Part shown: positions 43,521-52,104 of the stretch, piece by piece
Layout of the letters: every line of letters starts with the position of its first letter
Position numbering within the stretch: position 1 is the stretch's first letter
Source of the DNA: Dyadobacter sp.
Lineage (GTDB): Bacteria > Bacteroidota > Bacteroidia > Cytophagales > Spirosomataceae
NCBI RefSeq assembly: GCF_017744695.1
Contig: NZ_JAGIAS010000007.1
Location: forward strand, 310,001 to 374,000
Reading direction: 5' to 3'
Length of the DNA stretch: 64,000 bases
Program-made: the position numbers and the translations under genes
The notes under the pieces: model-generated
Told to the model about the DNA's origin: nothing
The model's input: the letters and a program-made list of their open reading frames with translations, nothing else
The model's database searches: none

Positions 43521-45093
43521 CGAACTGGACAAGCTCTTCAGAAAGTCATCAGAAGAGCTTGATCCTGCATACGAACCCGATGACTGGAATGACCTGCGGA
43601 AGCAACTCGATAAGCAGGACGGGAGAACTCCGGCCGGATGGTGGCGGAAATGGTGGCCGCTGGGTGTGCTGGCGCTGCTGATACCTGCGGGAATTGTGCT
43701 CTATTCTATGGAAAGGGAGAAGGGAGGAAAGGGAGAAGGGAGGAAGGAGAAGTCAGGAATTGTCGATGAGTCAGGTGTTGTCGGGAATGAAGAAACGGAG
43801 GATGGAGGAAGTGAGAGAGGGGTAGTGGAGGATGGAGGCGTGAAGGCTGCTGAAAATGCCGGGGTCGAAGTCAAGTCAGGTGTTGTCAGGGAGTCAGGTG
43901 TAGCTAAGGAATCAGGTCGTTCGTCAGAAGGGGTCGGGAAGTCGGGAGGTTCGGAAGAGGAAGCTGTAAAAACAGCTGCGAGTGTTGATAAAGAAAATCC
44001 GACTGTGGATAATACAAATGCCCCGGTTGCTAAAAGAAACAAAGTTGCTGGTAACAACAAAAAAGATATTGGCGGCAAACTGAAAACCAGTGAAAAAGAG
44101 GCTGGTAAATCTTCCTCTAAATCAGAATTGAATGCTGCCGTGGGTAACGGCAGAAAACCATTGCCCCGGAGCCAATCTAAGGCAGGCGGAGTGTTCTTAG
44201 AGCCTAACCGCTCAAAAGTGGAAGGAGGCGACGGGGCTCTTTCTTTTAAAAACAATGCAAATACGCGGGGCAGCGAGGCGTCTCTGCCGCCGGCAGCCAG
44301 CCAGCCGGCAGTCGCAAGCGAATTGGTCACGAAGGTTGATGAGCCCGACCGGACTTTGATTTCTGCATCTGCATTGAATGGTAAGATGTTGAAATGGAAT
44401 GTATTGCAATTGCCCGGGATTTCCGAGCCGGTGTATGAGCTTCCGGAACCGCCTGCGCCGCCGAAGCGATCGTCACTATCGGCAGAGGATCAGCCGCTGG
44501 CAGCAGTCCGGTTCGGTTATTCGCCGGATTTGAGCACGGTAGGATTGAAGGATTTTTCAAAGCCGGGCACGTCCGTTTCGTTGTTGGTGGAATATTCGGT
44601 TTTGCCAAGGCTATATCTGCAAAGTGGTGCGGTTTGGAGCCGGAAAGATTACTATGCTCCGGCGGAGGCTTATCGGTTGCCCAAGCATGGCTATTACCCG
44701 CCACCTGCGTTGAGTGGAATAGATGGTGTGTGCAAAGTGCTGGAAATACCACTGAATGTGCGATACGATATTGCGTCCGGCGAACGGTCTCGCTGGTTTG
44801 CGACGGGAGGGTTTTCGTCCTACCATATGAACAGCGAGAAATACAAATACTATTATATCGATCCGAACGACCCTAATGCGCAGAAGTGGCCGGGTTGGAA
44901 TGGAGAAACCGGTTGGTACTGGCTCAGCCACGCCAACGTTTCAGCCGGCTATGAATACCGAATTTCCCGTAAACTCTCCCTCCTCGCCGAGCCGTCGATC
45001 CGGATGCCGCTCAAACGCGTCGGGTACGGAAAAGTGAACCTCATTACTACCGGCCTCTGGCTATCGGTGCGCTACACCCCTGTTTTCAAGTGA
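43501..45093 (+). CDS. Putative dual membrane-spanning anti-sigma factor with C-terminal outer-membrane barrel
   Basis: 530 residues from the ATG at 43501 (a TTG at 43492 is possible). Residues 1-45 are acidic and cytoplasmic (IELPDDELDKLFRKSSEELD, DDWNDLRKQLDKQ), like small anti-sigma domains. One membrane helix follows at about 51-69 (WWPLGVLALLIPAGIVLYSM). Then comes a long, charged, Ser/Gly/Lys-rich and probably disordered linker (about 70-330) with repeated ESGVV-like units, and a C-terminal beta-barrel (about 335-530). This order matches the Dma architecture described in Bacteroides. It would let an outer-membrane event be passed directly to the sigma factor. Confidence 0.75.
   Translation: MIELPDDELDKLFRKSSEELDPAYEPDDWNDLRKQLDKQDGRTPAGWWRKWWPLGVLALLIPAGIVLYSMEREKGGKGEGRKEKSGIVDESGVVGNEETEDGGSERGVVEDGGVKAAENAGVEVKSGVVRESGVAKESGRSSEGVGKSGGSEEEAVKTAASVDKENPTVDNTNAPVAKRNKVAGNNKKDIGGKLKTSEKEAGKSSSKSELNAAVGNGRKPLPRSQSKAGGVFLEPNRSKVEGGDGALSFKNNANTRGSEASLPPAASQPAVASELVTKVDEPDRTLISASALNGKMLKWNVLQLPGISEPVYELPEPPAPPKRSSLSAEDQPLAAVRFGYSPDLSTVGLKDFSKPGTSVSLLVEYSVLPRLYLQSGAVWSRKDYYAPAEAYRLPKHGYYPPPALSGIDGVCKVLEIPLNVRYDIASGERSRWFATGGFSSYHMNSEKYKYYYIDPNDPNAQKWPGWNGETGWYWLSHANVSAGYEYRISRKLSLLAEPSIRMPLKRVGYGKVNLITTGLWLSVRYTPVFK
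43711..43945 (+). repeat. Polypurine tract and GTCAGG repeats in the linker-coding region
   Basis: A nearly pure G/A tract (43711-43752) leads into five GTCAGG copies (43752, 43770, 43875, 43885, 43893) and several variants. In the protein they give SGIV, SGVV and similar units. The same motif occurs inside genes at 37.5 kb and 51.7 kb. Confidence 0.75.
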
Positions 45094-45147
45094 GCACTAT
45101 GCCCACATTATCATTGCATTATATCTACTAATTAATTCTTTATTACT

Positions 45148-45666
45148 ATGAACTCAATTGAGAAAGGAAGCATGAAAAGAGGCGAATTCCTGAGAAGTCT
45201 TGGGCTCAGCACCTCAACATTAATGGCATTCTATTGCCTCGGCACCACTATGACGGCCTGCGGATCGAAAAATGATGATCCCAATCCGAATCCCGATCCA
45301 GATCCGAATCCAGGCACGGGCGGCAACGGAATATCCGGTACGACGACGGGTAATAATATCAATTTCACCATCGATTTAACTAACTCCTCCAATACCGACT
45401 TGAAAACAGCCGGAAATTCGAAGATAATCGGGGACGTGTTGGTAGCCCTGTCGACAACGGGCAATTATGTGGCTTTGTCGAAGAAATGCACGCACGAAGG
45501 AAATACAGTGGGTTACAGAAAGGCCCAGAATGATATCCAGTGCCCGGTACACCTATCTGAGTTCACGCTTACGGGCGCTGTAAAGCAAGGGCCGGCGGCG
45601 AGTCCGCTCACAGCGTATACAGTAACCGTTTCTTCCGACGGGAACACTTTAACAGTGAAGGCTTAA
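45148..45666 (+). CDS. Rieske [2Fe-2S] lipoprotein
   Basis: A 172-residue exported protein with a lipobox-like TTMTAC (Cys38), a Pro/Asn/Asp-rich linker and a Rieske domain: the first cluster motif KKCTHEGNTV supplies Cys and His, and the second CPVHLSEF supplies Cys and His. It resembles the Rieske proteins annotated near QcrA but is not next to a cytochrome bc complex. An ATG at 45172 (MKRGEFLRSLG) is an alternative start with a Tat-like feel. Its partner is unknown; the next two genes follow within 12 bp and 8 bp. Confidence 0.82.
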   Translation: MNSIEKGSMKRGEFLRSLGLSTSTLMAFYCLGTTMTACGSKNDDPNPNPDPDPNPGTGGNGISGTTTGNNINFTIDLTNSSNTDLKTAGNSKIIGDVLVALSTTGNYVALSKKCTHEGNTVGYRKAQNDIQCPVHLSEFTLTGAVKQGPAASPLTAYTVTVSSDGNTLTVKA

Positions 45667-45678
45667 TCTCAATCAGTC

Positions 45679-46566
45679 ATGAAAGTACTCCGCCTATTCG
45701 TGATGTTGATGTGTTCATCGACAGTATTACATGCACAGGATGACTTGCTGAATGAGTTATCCAAACAGGACAGCGCGCAAACCGTTCCGGTTACCGCCAC
45801 ATTCAAATCGACCCGTGTTGTGAACGGGCAGTCGGTGGAAACGATGAAGAAAAAGCACCTGGATTTCCGCATTTCGCACCGTTTCGGGAAGCTGAACTCG
45901 GGCGCCTACCAGTTCTTCGGGCTCGACCAGGCTACCATGCGTCTCGGTTTCGAATACGGGTTGACAGACGACCTGGAAATTGGCGTCGGCCGCAGCACGT
46001 CGCAGAAAGTGTATGATTTTTTTGCCAAATATAAAGTGCTGAAACAAACCACCGGCGCACGGAACATCCCGGTTTCGATCACCTTGTTCGGCGGAACGGG
46101 TGTGACTACGGTCGACAAGGAGCGGGATTTTCAGGACAAACTGTATTATACCGCCCAAGTGCTCGTGGCCAGGAAGTTTGGTGAGCGGCTGTCGCTGCAA
46201 CTTTCTCCGACCTATCTGTATCGCACCATGCCGGACGTGACGGGTGATGAAAAAGTACTCTTCGCGGTGGGTATCGGTGGCCGCTTCAAGCTTTCGAAAC
46301 GCGTTTCGCTGAATGGTGAATACTTTTACACCGCCCGCGAAAAGAACACAGTTACGGCCCCTTACCATGATTCGATGTCGTTTGGTGTCGATATCGAGAC
46401 CGGCGGGCACGTCTTCCAACTGCACTTTACCAATTCCCTTGGCATGATCGAGAAACAGTTTATCGGCGAAACCACCGGCAGCTGGGGCAAAGGGGATATC
46501 CATTACGGGTTCAACATTTCCCGTACATTCAGCTTTGACAAGAAGAACAAAAAGCAGCCAAACTGA
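45679..46566 (+). CDS. DUF5777-family beta-barrel protein
   Basis: A 295-residue exported protein (signal peptide ending TVLHAQ) with alternating hydrophobic strands, typical of a small outer-membrane barrel: LDFRISHRFGKLNSGAYQFFG, LRLGFEYGLTDDLEIGVGRS, VLVARKFGERLSLQLSPTYLY. It matches the DUF5777 pattern, whose function is unknown. Spacing of 12 bp from the Rieske gene and 8 bp to the YceI gene indicates one operon. Confidence 0.8.
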   Translation: MKVLRLFVMLMCSSTVLHAQDDLLNELSKQDSAQTVPVTATFKSTRVVNGQSVETMKKKHLDFRISHRFGKLNSGAYQFFGLDQATMRLGFEYGLTDDLEIGVGRSTSQKVYDFFAKYKVLKQTTGARNIPVSITLFGGTGVTTVDKERDFQDKLYYTAQVLVARKFGERLSLQLSPTYLYRTMPDVTGDEKVLFAVGIGGRFKLSKRVSLNGEYFYTAREKNTVTAPYHDSMSFGVDIETGGHVFQLHFTNSLGMIEKQFIGETTGSWGKGDIHYGFNISRTFSFDKKNKKQPN

Positions 46567-46574
46567 TCCAGACT

Positions 46575-47138
46575 ATGAAACCGCATTTTTATCGCGTGGC
46601 CTGCCTGGCCATGTTCAGTACCGCTTTGCTTTCCGGGAATGCATTTGCTCAAATGTTTGCCACTTCTGGCGGTAATACGCAATTCTCGGCATCGACTCCT
46701 TTGGAGAATATTGAGGCGGAGAATAAAAAGTCGCAGGTGATCCTGAATACGGCCAACAACGAGATCGCGATCCGGATGAATATGCGGGAGTTTTCTTTTC
46801 CCAATAAACTGATGCAGGAGCATTTCAACGAGAACTACATCGAATCGGAGAAATACCCGACTGCTACGTTTTCGGGAAAGGTCGATAAGGCGCCGGACTA
46901 TACCAAAGACGGCGACTACGATGTGTCGGCGACCGGAAAATTTACGGTTCACGGCGTTACCAAGGAGCGGACGATCAAAGGGAAGATGAAGATCGAGGGC
47001 GGAAAGATCACGATCAGTTCCGACTTTGAGGTAGCGCTGGTGGATCACAATATCGAAGTACCGAAGGTGGTTTTCGTGAAAATCGCGCAGATCATCAAGG
47101 TGAAGGCGAAATATACATTGGCTCCGTATAAAAAATAA
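46575..47138 (+). CDS. Periplasmic YceI-family protein
   Basis: A 187-residue exported lipocalin-like protein (signal peptide ending AFAQ). YceI features are MREFSFPNKLMQEHFNENYI, SEKYPTATFSGKV and GKFTVHGVTKERTIKGKM. Family members bind isoprenoid or amphiphilic ligands; Rieske plus YceI suggests a redox or quinone-related role (inference). Ends at a strong terminator. Confidence 0.85.
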   Translation: MKPHFYRVACLAMFSTALLSGNAFAQMFATSGGNTQFSASTPLENIEAENKKSQVILNTANNEIAIRMNMREFSFPNKLMQEHFNENYIESEKYPTATFSGKVDKAPDYTKDGDYDVSATGKFTVHGVTKERTIKGKMKIEGGKITISSDFEVALVDHNIEVPKVVFVKIAQIIKVKAKYTLAPYKK

Positions 47139-47140
47139 TA

Positions 47141-47180
47141 AAGAGCTGGCAACATTCTTAAATGTTGTCAGCTCTTTATT
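47141..47180 (+). terminator. Terminator after the YceI gene
   Basis: AAGAGCTGGCAACATT (47141-47156) and AATGTTGTCAGCTCTT (47161-47176) form a long, nearly perfect stem with a 4-nt loop, followed by TATT. It separates the operon from the convergent beta-galactosidase. Confidence 0.85.
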
Positions 47181-47198
47181 AAAACTGTGGGGTGTTAC

Positions 47199-47238
47199 AG
47201 ACTTGGTAAGCCTTTCTTGAACTTGCCAAGTCTTTTTC
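47199..47238 (+). terminator. Second hairpin with T-run near the beta-galactosidase stop
   Basis: AGACTTGG (47199-47206) and CCAAGTCT (47226-47233) followed by TTTTCTTTTT; a second plus-strand terminator candidate. Confidence 0.6.
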
Positions 47239-47241
47239 TTT

Positions 47242-50200
47242 TTATCTTCTGCGCCGTCTGCGGGCCGGTTTTCTCTTCCGGACAACTTTCTTTTTCGCCG
47301 GCGCCTTCCTGACGGTTGTTTTACGGACCGGTGTCGCTGCTACTTCTTCCTCTTCTTCGTCATCCGCAACAGCTTCATCGGCTACGGGAGCCGTTTCTGT
47401 GATCGCGACCGTTTCATTGGTTTCCTTCTGATCAACATAAGGCAGGCGTACAGCCGCGATTTGCTCGATATTCGAAGTATTCTCGATCGGGCGCATTCTG
47501 TATGAGTATGCATAGGCGCGCGCGGGCAGCAGGTACGCGTCGTGCACACGGGGAGACCAGCTATCGTCCCCACCCAGGCCCATCTGGGCGAGATCGATGT
47601 TTACGACAGTCGCGGTACCACGGTTGAGCACTGCAGCGCGATGTTTGGCGGCGAGCAGGTCTTTGTCCGTATAATCATGGACGTTGAAATTGAATGCGGT
47701 GTCGCTCAGCACGAGCAACCCGACACCTTCCGCATTGGTCACAGTAGCCCAACGGACGCCGGTTTTGTTACCATTTTCCTGAGGGGTAATGTATGGGAAA
47801 TGCTGCTCAGCCACTGTACCGGCGTAAATGCCTATTTTTCCACTCGTTTTGCGGTCGGCATAAGTCTCGTGCGGGCCGTTGCCATACCATTGGGTTTTGG
47901 TAAAGGTGGCAGGCATTCTCAGCTGCATTCCCACTTTGGCAAGCGGCGGCCATTCGCCCCTCGGTGTGAAAGTGTTTTGTACATGAATATCGCCCGAAGC
48001 GTAAACCATGTATACCGACTGCACATCCATTTCGCCTTTGGGCTGCTTTAAGGTCTGATTGAGCGTCACCTTGTAGATCTGGGCTGTCAGCCGCTGGGTT
48101 TTCATTTCCGAAGAAACGCGTTCCAGTGTATCCAGGCCGAAATTGCGCCACTGTGTAGCATAGCTTTTCGCCGCACCGCCTTCGTCGTTGTCCGTCGGCA
48201 CGCGCCAGAAGTTGGCGTATGGGCCGCTTTCGAGCATTTCTTCTTTTTTATTCTTAAAAGAAATCATCCGGCCTTCGTTTTTGTCGAAAACGACCGTAAA
48301 ATCCTGCCCGGAAATCTGCACGCGCGCCGCGGTTATCTGCGCAATGCGTAGCGGACGTTCGCTGTACAAGCTGAGGTTTGGCCTTGGGGCAGCCAGTTTC
48401 ACCACCGGTACCTGATGCCAGGCTATTTCGTGGCCCTTGGACGCCCAGTGGGTCGCGTCTTTTAATCTTACACTGAGATTGAGGAAATACTCGGCATTGG
48501 GTTTTGCCGAAGCCGGAAGTTCGTAGGGGATAGTAATCTGCTGTTTCTGGCGTGGCAATGCGGCCAGATTGGCAATGCTTCCGCCTTTGCCCATGGGTTT
48601 GCCATTCTCTACGAGCGACCACACCAGTTCGTAACCGTGCAGCGATTGAAAGTCGTAGGCATTATGTAACGTGATATTTTTCGACCCGGCTTTCAGCGTG
48701 TCCGGCATTTCGAATTTGATGTATTGATAAACCTTCTTCACCTCGTTCAGCTCGGGCTGGGGCGTGCGGTCGGGGTTCACAAGGCCGTCGCCGGCATTGG
48801 CACCGTCGATGTAATTGAAATAATCCCAGTACTCGGTGCCATCGGGGCGTTTCAGCTTTAAACCCTGGTCTACCCAGTCCCAGATGAAGCCACCCTGCAT
48901 AGTCGGGTGTTTTTCGATCAGGTCCCAATATTCTTTGAGGTTGCCCACGCTATTGCCCATTCCGTGCGCATATTCACAGACGATGAGCGGGCGGGTTTTA
49001 TCCTTTTTGACCAACTCGGCCATGTCTTGCATAGAAGGGTACATGACCGAAACAATGTCGAAACTGCTTAACGTCGTCGGTTTATAATCTTTGCGTCCTT
49101 CGTAATGGATAGGCCGGGTGGGATCGGCGAGTTTGATGAAATCACCCATATCCACGAAATTCTGCCCCATTCCCGACTCATTACCCAGCGACCAGATGAT
49201 CACCGAAGGGTGGTTTTTGTCCCTTTCCACCATCGCGTTGCCTCTTGCGAGAAATGCCGCACGCCATTGCGGGTTATCGGCCAGGATGATGTTCTTGCTC
49301 CATAGTTCATGGCTCTCGATATTGGCCTCGTCCATTACGTATAGGCCATACTGGTCGCACAGATCATACCATTCGGATGCATTAGGGTAATGCGAAGTGC
49401 GAACCGCATTGATATTATGCTGCTTCATTAAAGTAATGTCGCGGATCATCGACTCCCGGCTGATCACACGGCCTGTTTCCGGGTCGAATTCGTGGCGATT
49501 GACGCCCTTGATAGTTATTGCTTTGCCATTCACCAACAGCTGGCCGCCTTTTATCTTAACATCCCTGAACCCCACACGCTGGCTGGTCGCTTCGAGGACC
49601 TTGCCATCTGAATTCATCAGCTGCACGGTCAGCGTGTAGAGATTCGGTATTTCTGCACTCCATTTGGCAGGGTTCGGGACCTGCATTTCGGCACGTACGG
49701 CGCCTTCTCTCCCCATTTCCAGCGTGCCCACCATTTGGCTCACCGGGGTAGTGACCACGGCTTTGGCGGCATCGTATAATGTAAAAAGTACCTGGTGTGC
49801 ATGAATGGGCTGTTCGCCATAGTTTTTCACATAGGCGCTCAGTTTCAAGGTCGCGTGCTCATGGTTTGCGTCCAGAATCGTCCTGACCGAATAGTCGGTT
49901 AGGACAACTTTGGGCAAAAGCAGCAGGTTTACGTCGCGGAAAATGCCCGAAAGCCGCCAATAATCCTGGTCTTCCAGGTAGCTGCCATCCGACCAGTTGA
50001 TCACTTCCACTGCCAGGTTGTTTACGCCCGCCTTCACATCTTCCGTCACATCGAACTCAAACGGGGTCATGCCATCCTCGTGATACCCGATGGCGACGCC
50101 ATTTAGCCAGACATAACAGGCCGATTGCACGCCCCCGAAATGCAGGAACACCTGTTTATCCTTTAAATCCTGTGAAACAGTGAAGGTCGTACGGTACATG

Positions 50201-50637
50201 CCGACGGCATTGGTGTCGGCGGTAATGCGCGGCGGCGTTGCCTTGAAGGGGTGTTTGATATTACTGAAAATCGGACGGTCGTATTTGCGGCCCTCGCGTG
50301 CGCCCACGACCTGCCAGTTGGAGGGTACGGGGATATTGTCCCAGTTCGCATCGGCGATTTTGGGATCATAGAAATTCAGTTGTGCCTTCGAGGGATGCTG
50401 CGCCCATTTGAATTTCCAGGTACCATTCAGCGACTGAACGAAAGGCCCTTTTTTGTCCATGGCCAACGCTGCTTTTTCCGTGGAGTAGGGGAAAAAGTCG
50501 GCGCGGGGCTTTTCAGTATTGATGCTGATCACCTGCGGATCCTGCCACTCGGGAATGGCCTGGGCCTGAACGCCCTGGTTCAGAATTGGTAGTAAAAAAA
50601 GCAGTGTCAGAAATCCGCGGCAGGTAGAAAATTGCAT
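47242..50637 (-). CDS. lacZ: Glycoside hydrolase family 2 beta-galactosidase with basic C-terminal tail
   Basis: A 1131-residue secreted GH2 enzyme (signal peptide ending VQAQA) with the five-domain LacZ plan. The acid/base Glu is in WSLGNESGMG (about Glu487) and the nucleophile is in VCEYAHGMGNS (about Glu555). Beta-galactosidase small chain sequences follow (NVHDYTDKDLLAAKH). It is unusual in ending with an acidic patch (ADDEEEEEVAATP) and a strongly basic tail (KKKVVRKRKPARRRRRR). The function of the tail is unknown. Probably splits beta-galactosides in the periplasm. Confidence 0.9.
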   Translation of the reverse strand: MQFSTCRGFLTLLFLLPILNQGVQAQAIPEWQDPQVISINTEKPRADFFPYSTEKAALAMDKKGPFVQSLNGTWKFKWAQHPSKAQLNFYDPKIADANWDNIPVPSNWQVVGAREGRKYDRPIFSNIKHPFKATPPRITADTNAVGMYRTTFTVSQDLKDKQVFLHFGGVQSACYVWLNGVAIGYHEDGMTPFEFDVTEDVKAGVNNLAVEVINWSDGSYLEDQDYWRLSGIFRDVNLLLLPKVVLTDYSVRTILDANHEHATLKLSAYVKNYGEQPIHAHQVLFTLYDAAKAVVTTPVSQMVGTLEMGREGAVRAEMQVPNPAKWSAEIPNLYTLTVQLMNSDGKVLEATSQRVGFRDVKIKGGQLLVNGKAITIKGVNRHEFDPETGRVISRESMIRDITLMKQHNINAVRTSHYPNASEWYDLCDQYGLYVMDEANIESHELWSKNIILADNPQWRAAFLARGNAMVERDKNHPSVIIWSLGNESGMGQNFVDMGDFIKLADPTRPIHYEGRKDYKPTTLSSFDIVSVMYPSMQDMAELVKKDKTRPLIVCEYAHGMGNSVGNLKEYWDLIEKHPTMQGGFIWDWVDQGLKLKRPDGTEYWDYFNYIDGANAGDGLVNPDRTPQPELNEVKKVYQYIKFEMPDTLKAGSKNITLHNAYDFQSLHGYELVWSLVENGKPMGKGGSIANLAALPRQKQQITIPYELPASAKPNAEYFLNLSVRLKDATHWASKGHEIAWHQVPVVKLAAPRPNLSLYSERPLRIAQITAARVQISGQDFTVVFDKNEGRMISFKNKKEEMLESGPYANFWRVPTDNDEGGAAKSYATQWRNFGLDTLERVSSEMKTQRLTAQIYKVTLNQTLKQPKGEMDVQSVYMVYASGDIHVQNTFTPRGEWPPLAKVGMQLRMPATFTKTQWYGNGPHETYADRKTSGKIGIYAGTVAEQHFPYITPQENGNKTGVRWATVTNAEGVGLLVLSDTAFNFNVHDYTDKDLLAAKHRAAVLNRGTATVVNIDLAQMGLGGDDSWSPRVHDAYLLPARAYAYSYRMRPIENTSNIEQIAAVRLPYVDQKETNETVAITETAPVADEAVADDEEEEEVAATPVRKTTVRKAPAKKKVVRKRKPARRRRRR

Positions 50638-50813
50638 ATTACTTTCGATGGTAACATTCGGGCGGTGCTTTATTTTAGACGAGGGAAAGCACGCGTTTTT
50701 ATTTCGGCGTTAAAATTAGGGATAATCAAAAAGAAACGGACGCAAAACCGGGGCACCATGAAGTTTTATTTAAAGAATGCCTTTATTTTGCTTCCACATG
50801 TAAATTCTCTGTT

Positions 50814-51581
50814 ATGCTGTTAGCCGTCGACCTTGGCAATACCGACACTGTATTCGGGCTTCATGATTCCGGTAACTGGGAGCACATCTGGCGGATGCGC
50901 TCGCTGATTCAGGAAAACGAGGCGCATTACGAGTCGAAGCTCCGGTTGCATTTTCTGGAGGCCGGATTGTGGTTCGGGGATGTGGATACGGTCGTGTTAA
51001 GCAGTGTCGTGCCGGCTTTGACGCCGGTGATATTGAGAATGCTCCGCTCGCTGTTCGGCGACGGCGTGATTGTTGTAGGACCTGAAATTTACCCCGCATT
51101 ATCTATCGAAATCGACCATCCGCACGAAATCGGCGCGGACCTGATCGCGAATGCGGTAGCCGTTTCAACACGATATAAAGAAAATTGCGTGGTCGTCGAT
51201 TTTGGGACTGCATTGACATTCACAACTGTTTCCAAAGACAGCAAGATCCTCGGCGTGGCGATATTGCCCGGATTGGTGACGGCTGTCAAAGCATTGTTTG
51301 CCAACACCGCGCAGCTGCCGGAAGTACCGCTTCAACTCCCGTCCTCGGCCATTGGTAAAAACACAGTCGAAGCCATTCAGGCAGGTATTTTGCTGGGTTA
51401 TGAAGGGTTAGTCAAATCGCTGCTGGGCCGTATCCGGGCCGAGCTGGGCGGCGAATGCATTGCCGTCGCGACGGGCGGATTGTCTTCCATCATCGATACC
51501 CTCCGCGACGAGTTTACAGAAATTGACAGAAAGTTAACTTTGGACGGCCTCCGCATTATCGGCGAAAGTCTCAGGGCCTAG
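50814..51581 (+). CDS. coaX: Type III pantothenate kinase
   Basis: A 255-residue ASKHA-fold kinase for the first step of coenzyme A synthesis. The start is MLLAVDLGNTDTVFGL, pantothenate-site features are PHEIGADLIANAVAV, and VVDFGTALTFTTV and GILPGLV-like ILPGLVTAVKAL are conserved. Family members are feedback-insensitive and need a monovalent cation. Its last 11 bp overlap the convergent gamma-glutamylcyclotransferase. Confidence 0.93.
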   Translation: MLLAVDLGNTDTVFGLHDSGNWEHIWRMRSLIQENEAHYESKLRLHFLEAGLWFGDVDTVVLSSVVPALTPVILRMLRSLFGDGVIVVGPEIYPALSIEIDHPHEIGADLIANAVAVSTRYKENCVVVDFGTALTFTTVSKDSKILGVAILPGLVTAVKALFANTAQLPEVPLQLPSSAIGKNTVEAIQAGILLGYEGLVKSLLGRIRAELGGECIAVATGGLSSIIDTLRDEFTEIDRKLTLDGLRIIGESLRA

Positions 51582-52011
51582 TTTTGAAATAACCATCCTC
51601 AATCAAAGGCAGGTCCAGAACCGGCTGATTGTACAAATACGCCCAACAATCAATGACCATCTCCTGACTATCCCTGACAGGTACCTGACCATCCTTGACC
51701 ACTTCCTGACCACACCTGACAGGTACCACCTTCCTGACATACAAACTCGCCACCTCATCTTCCAAAACATCCTCATATTCATCCAGTTCTTTGAGTACTT
51801 CAAGGGAGTTTAACTGATAAATTTCCCCGTATACGCGTGTATGCGCATCAGGTTCGTACAGCGCGCCCGGGTACCACTCGATGCGAAACAATTTTCCATT
51901 GAAATACCCTTTTCCTATATAGTTTGCAGACAACCGCAGCTTTCGCGCATAGGGGTTGTCGAAACCCTGCATCAAAGTGCCGTAAGTGAATAAATTATAT
52001 AACTTTTCCAT
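51571..52011 (-). CDS. Gamma-glutamylcyclotransferase-like protein with repeat-derived insert
   Basis: A 146-residue GGCT-fold protein: LFTYGTLMQGFDNPYARKL at the N-terminus, the catalytic acid around LDEYEDVLED (residues 77-85), and CWAYLYNQP. The family cyclises gamma-glutamyl peptides. Residues about 93-121 (VRKVVPVRCGQEVVKDGQV and PVRDSQEMVI) are extra and encoded by GTCAGG repeats, between strands that normally sit close together. The insert is in frame and may be tolerated as a loop. Confidence 0.8.
   Translation of the reverse strand: MEKLYNLFTYGTLMQGFDNPYARKLRLSANYIGKGYFNGKLFRIEWYPGALYEPDAHTRVYGEIYQLNSLEVLKELDEYEDVLEDEVASLYVRKVVPVRCGQEVVKDGQVPVRDSQEMVIDCWAYLYNQPVLDLPLIEDGYFKTRP
51643..51742 (-). 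repeat. GTCAGG repeats inside the gamma-glutamylcyclotransferase gene
   Basis: On the minus strand at least six GTCAGG copies occur at short spacing, with variants GGTCAAGG and, at the end, GGTCATTG. The latter also occurs at the same place in the repeat at 37.5 kb (GTCAGGAAGGTCATTG), linking the two loci. Confidence 0.75.
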
Positions 52012-52104
52012 TCTGCTGCCAGAAGATCAGAAATTCCGCTTAATGCAGAACTGTATTTTTCTTATATTTACATGTAAGCTTCTTCATTATACTAATATAC
52101 CGTT

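Noticed and set aside
43711..43945. GTCAGG repeats considered as a CRISPR array
   Set aside because: Units are far too short and irregular, are translated in frame, and no cas genes are near.
45757..46503. Minus-strand open frame of 248 codons opposite the DUF5777 gene
   Set aside because: No motif or promoter, and it overlaps a credible exported barrel protein.
46503..47285. Minus-strand open frame of 260 codons opposite the YceI gene
   Set aside because: Covers a well-supported YceI gene and a strong terminator; no family features.
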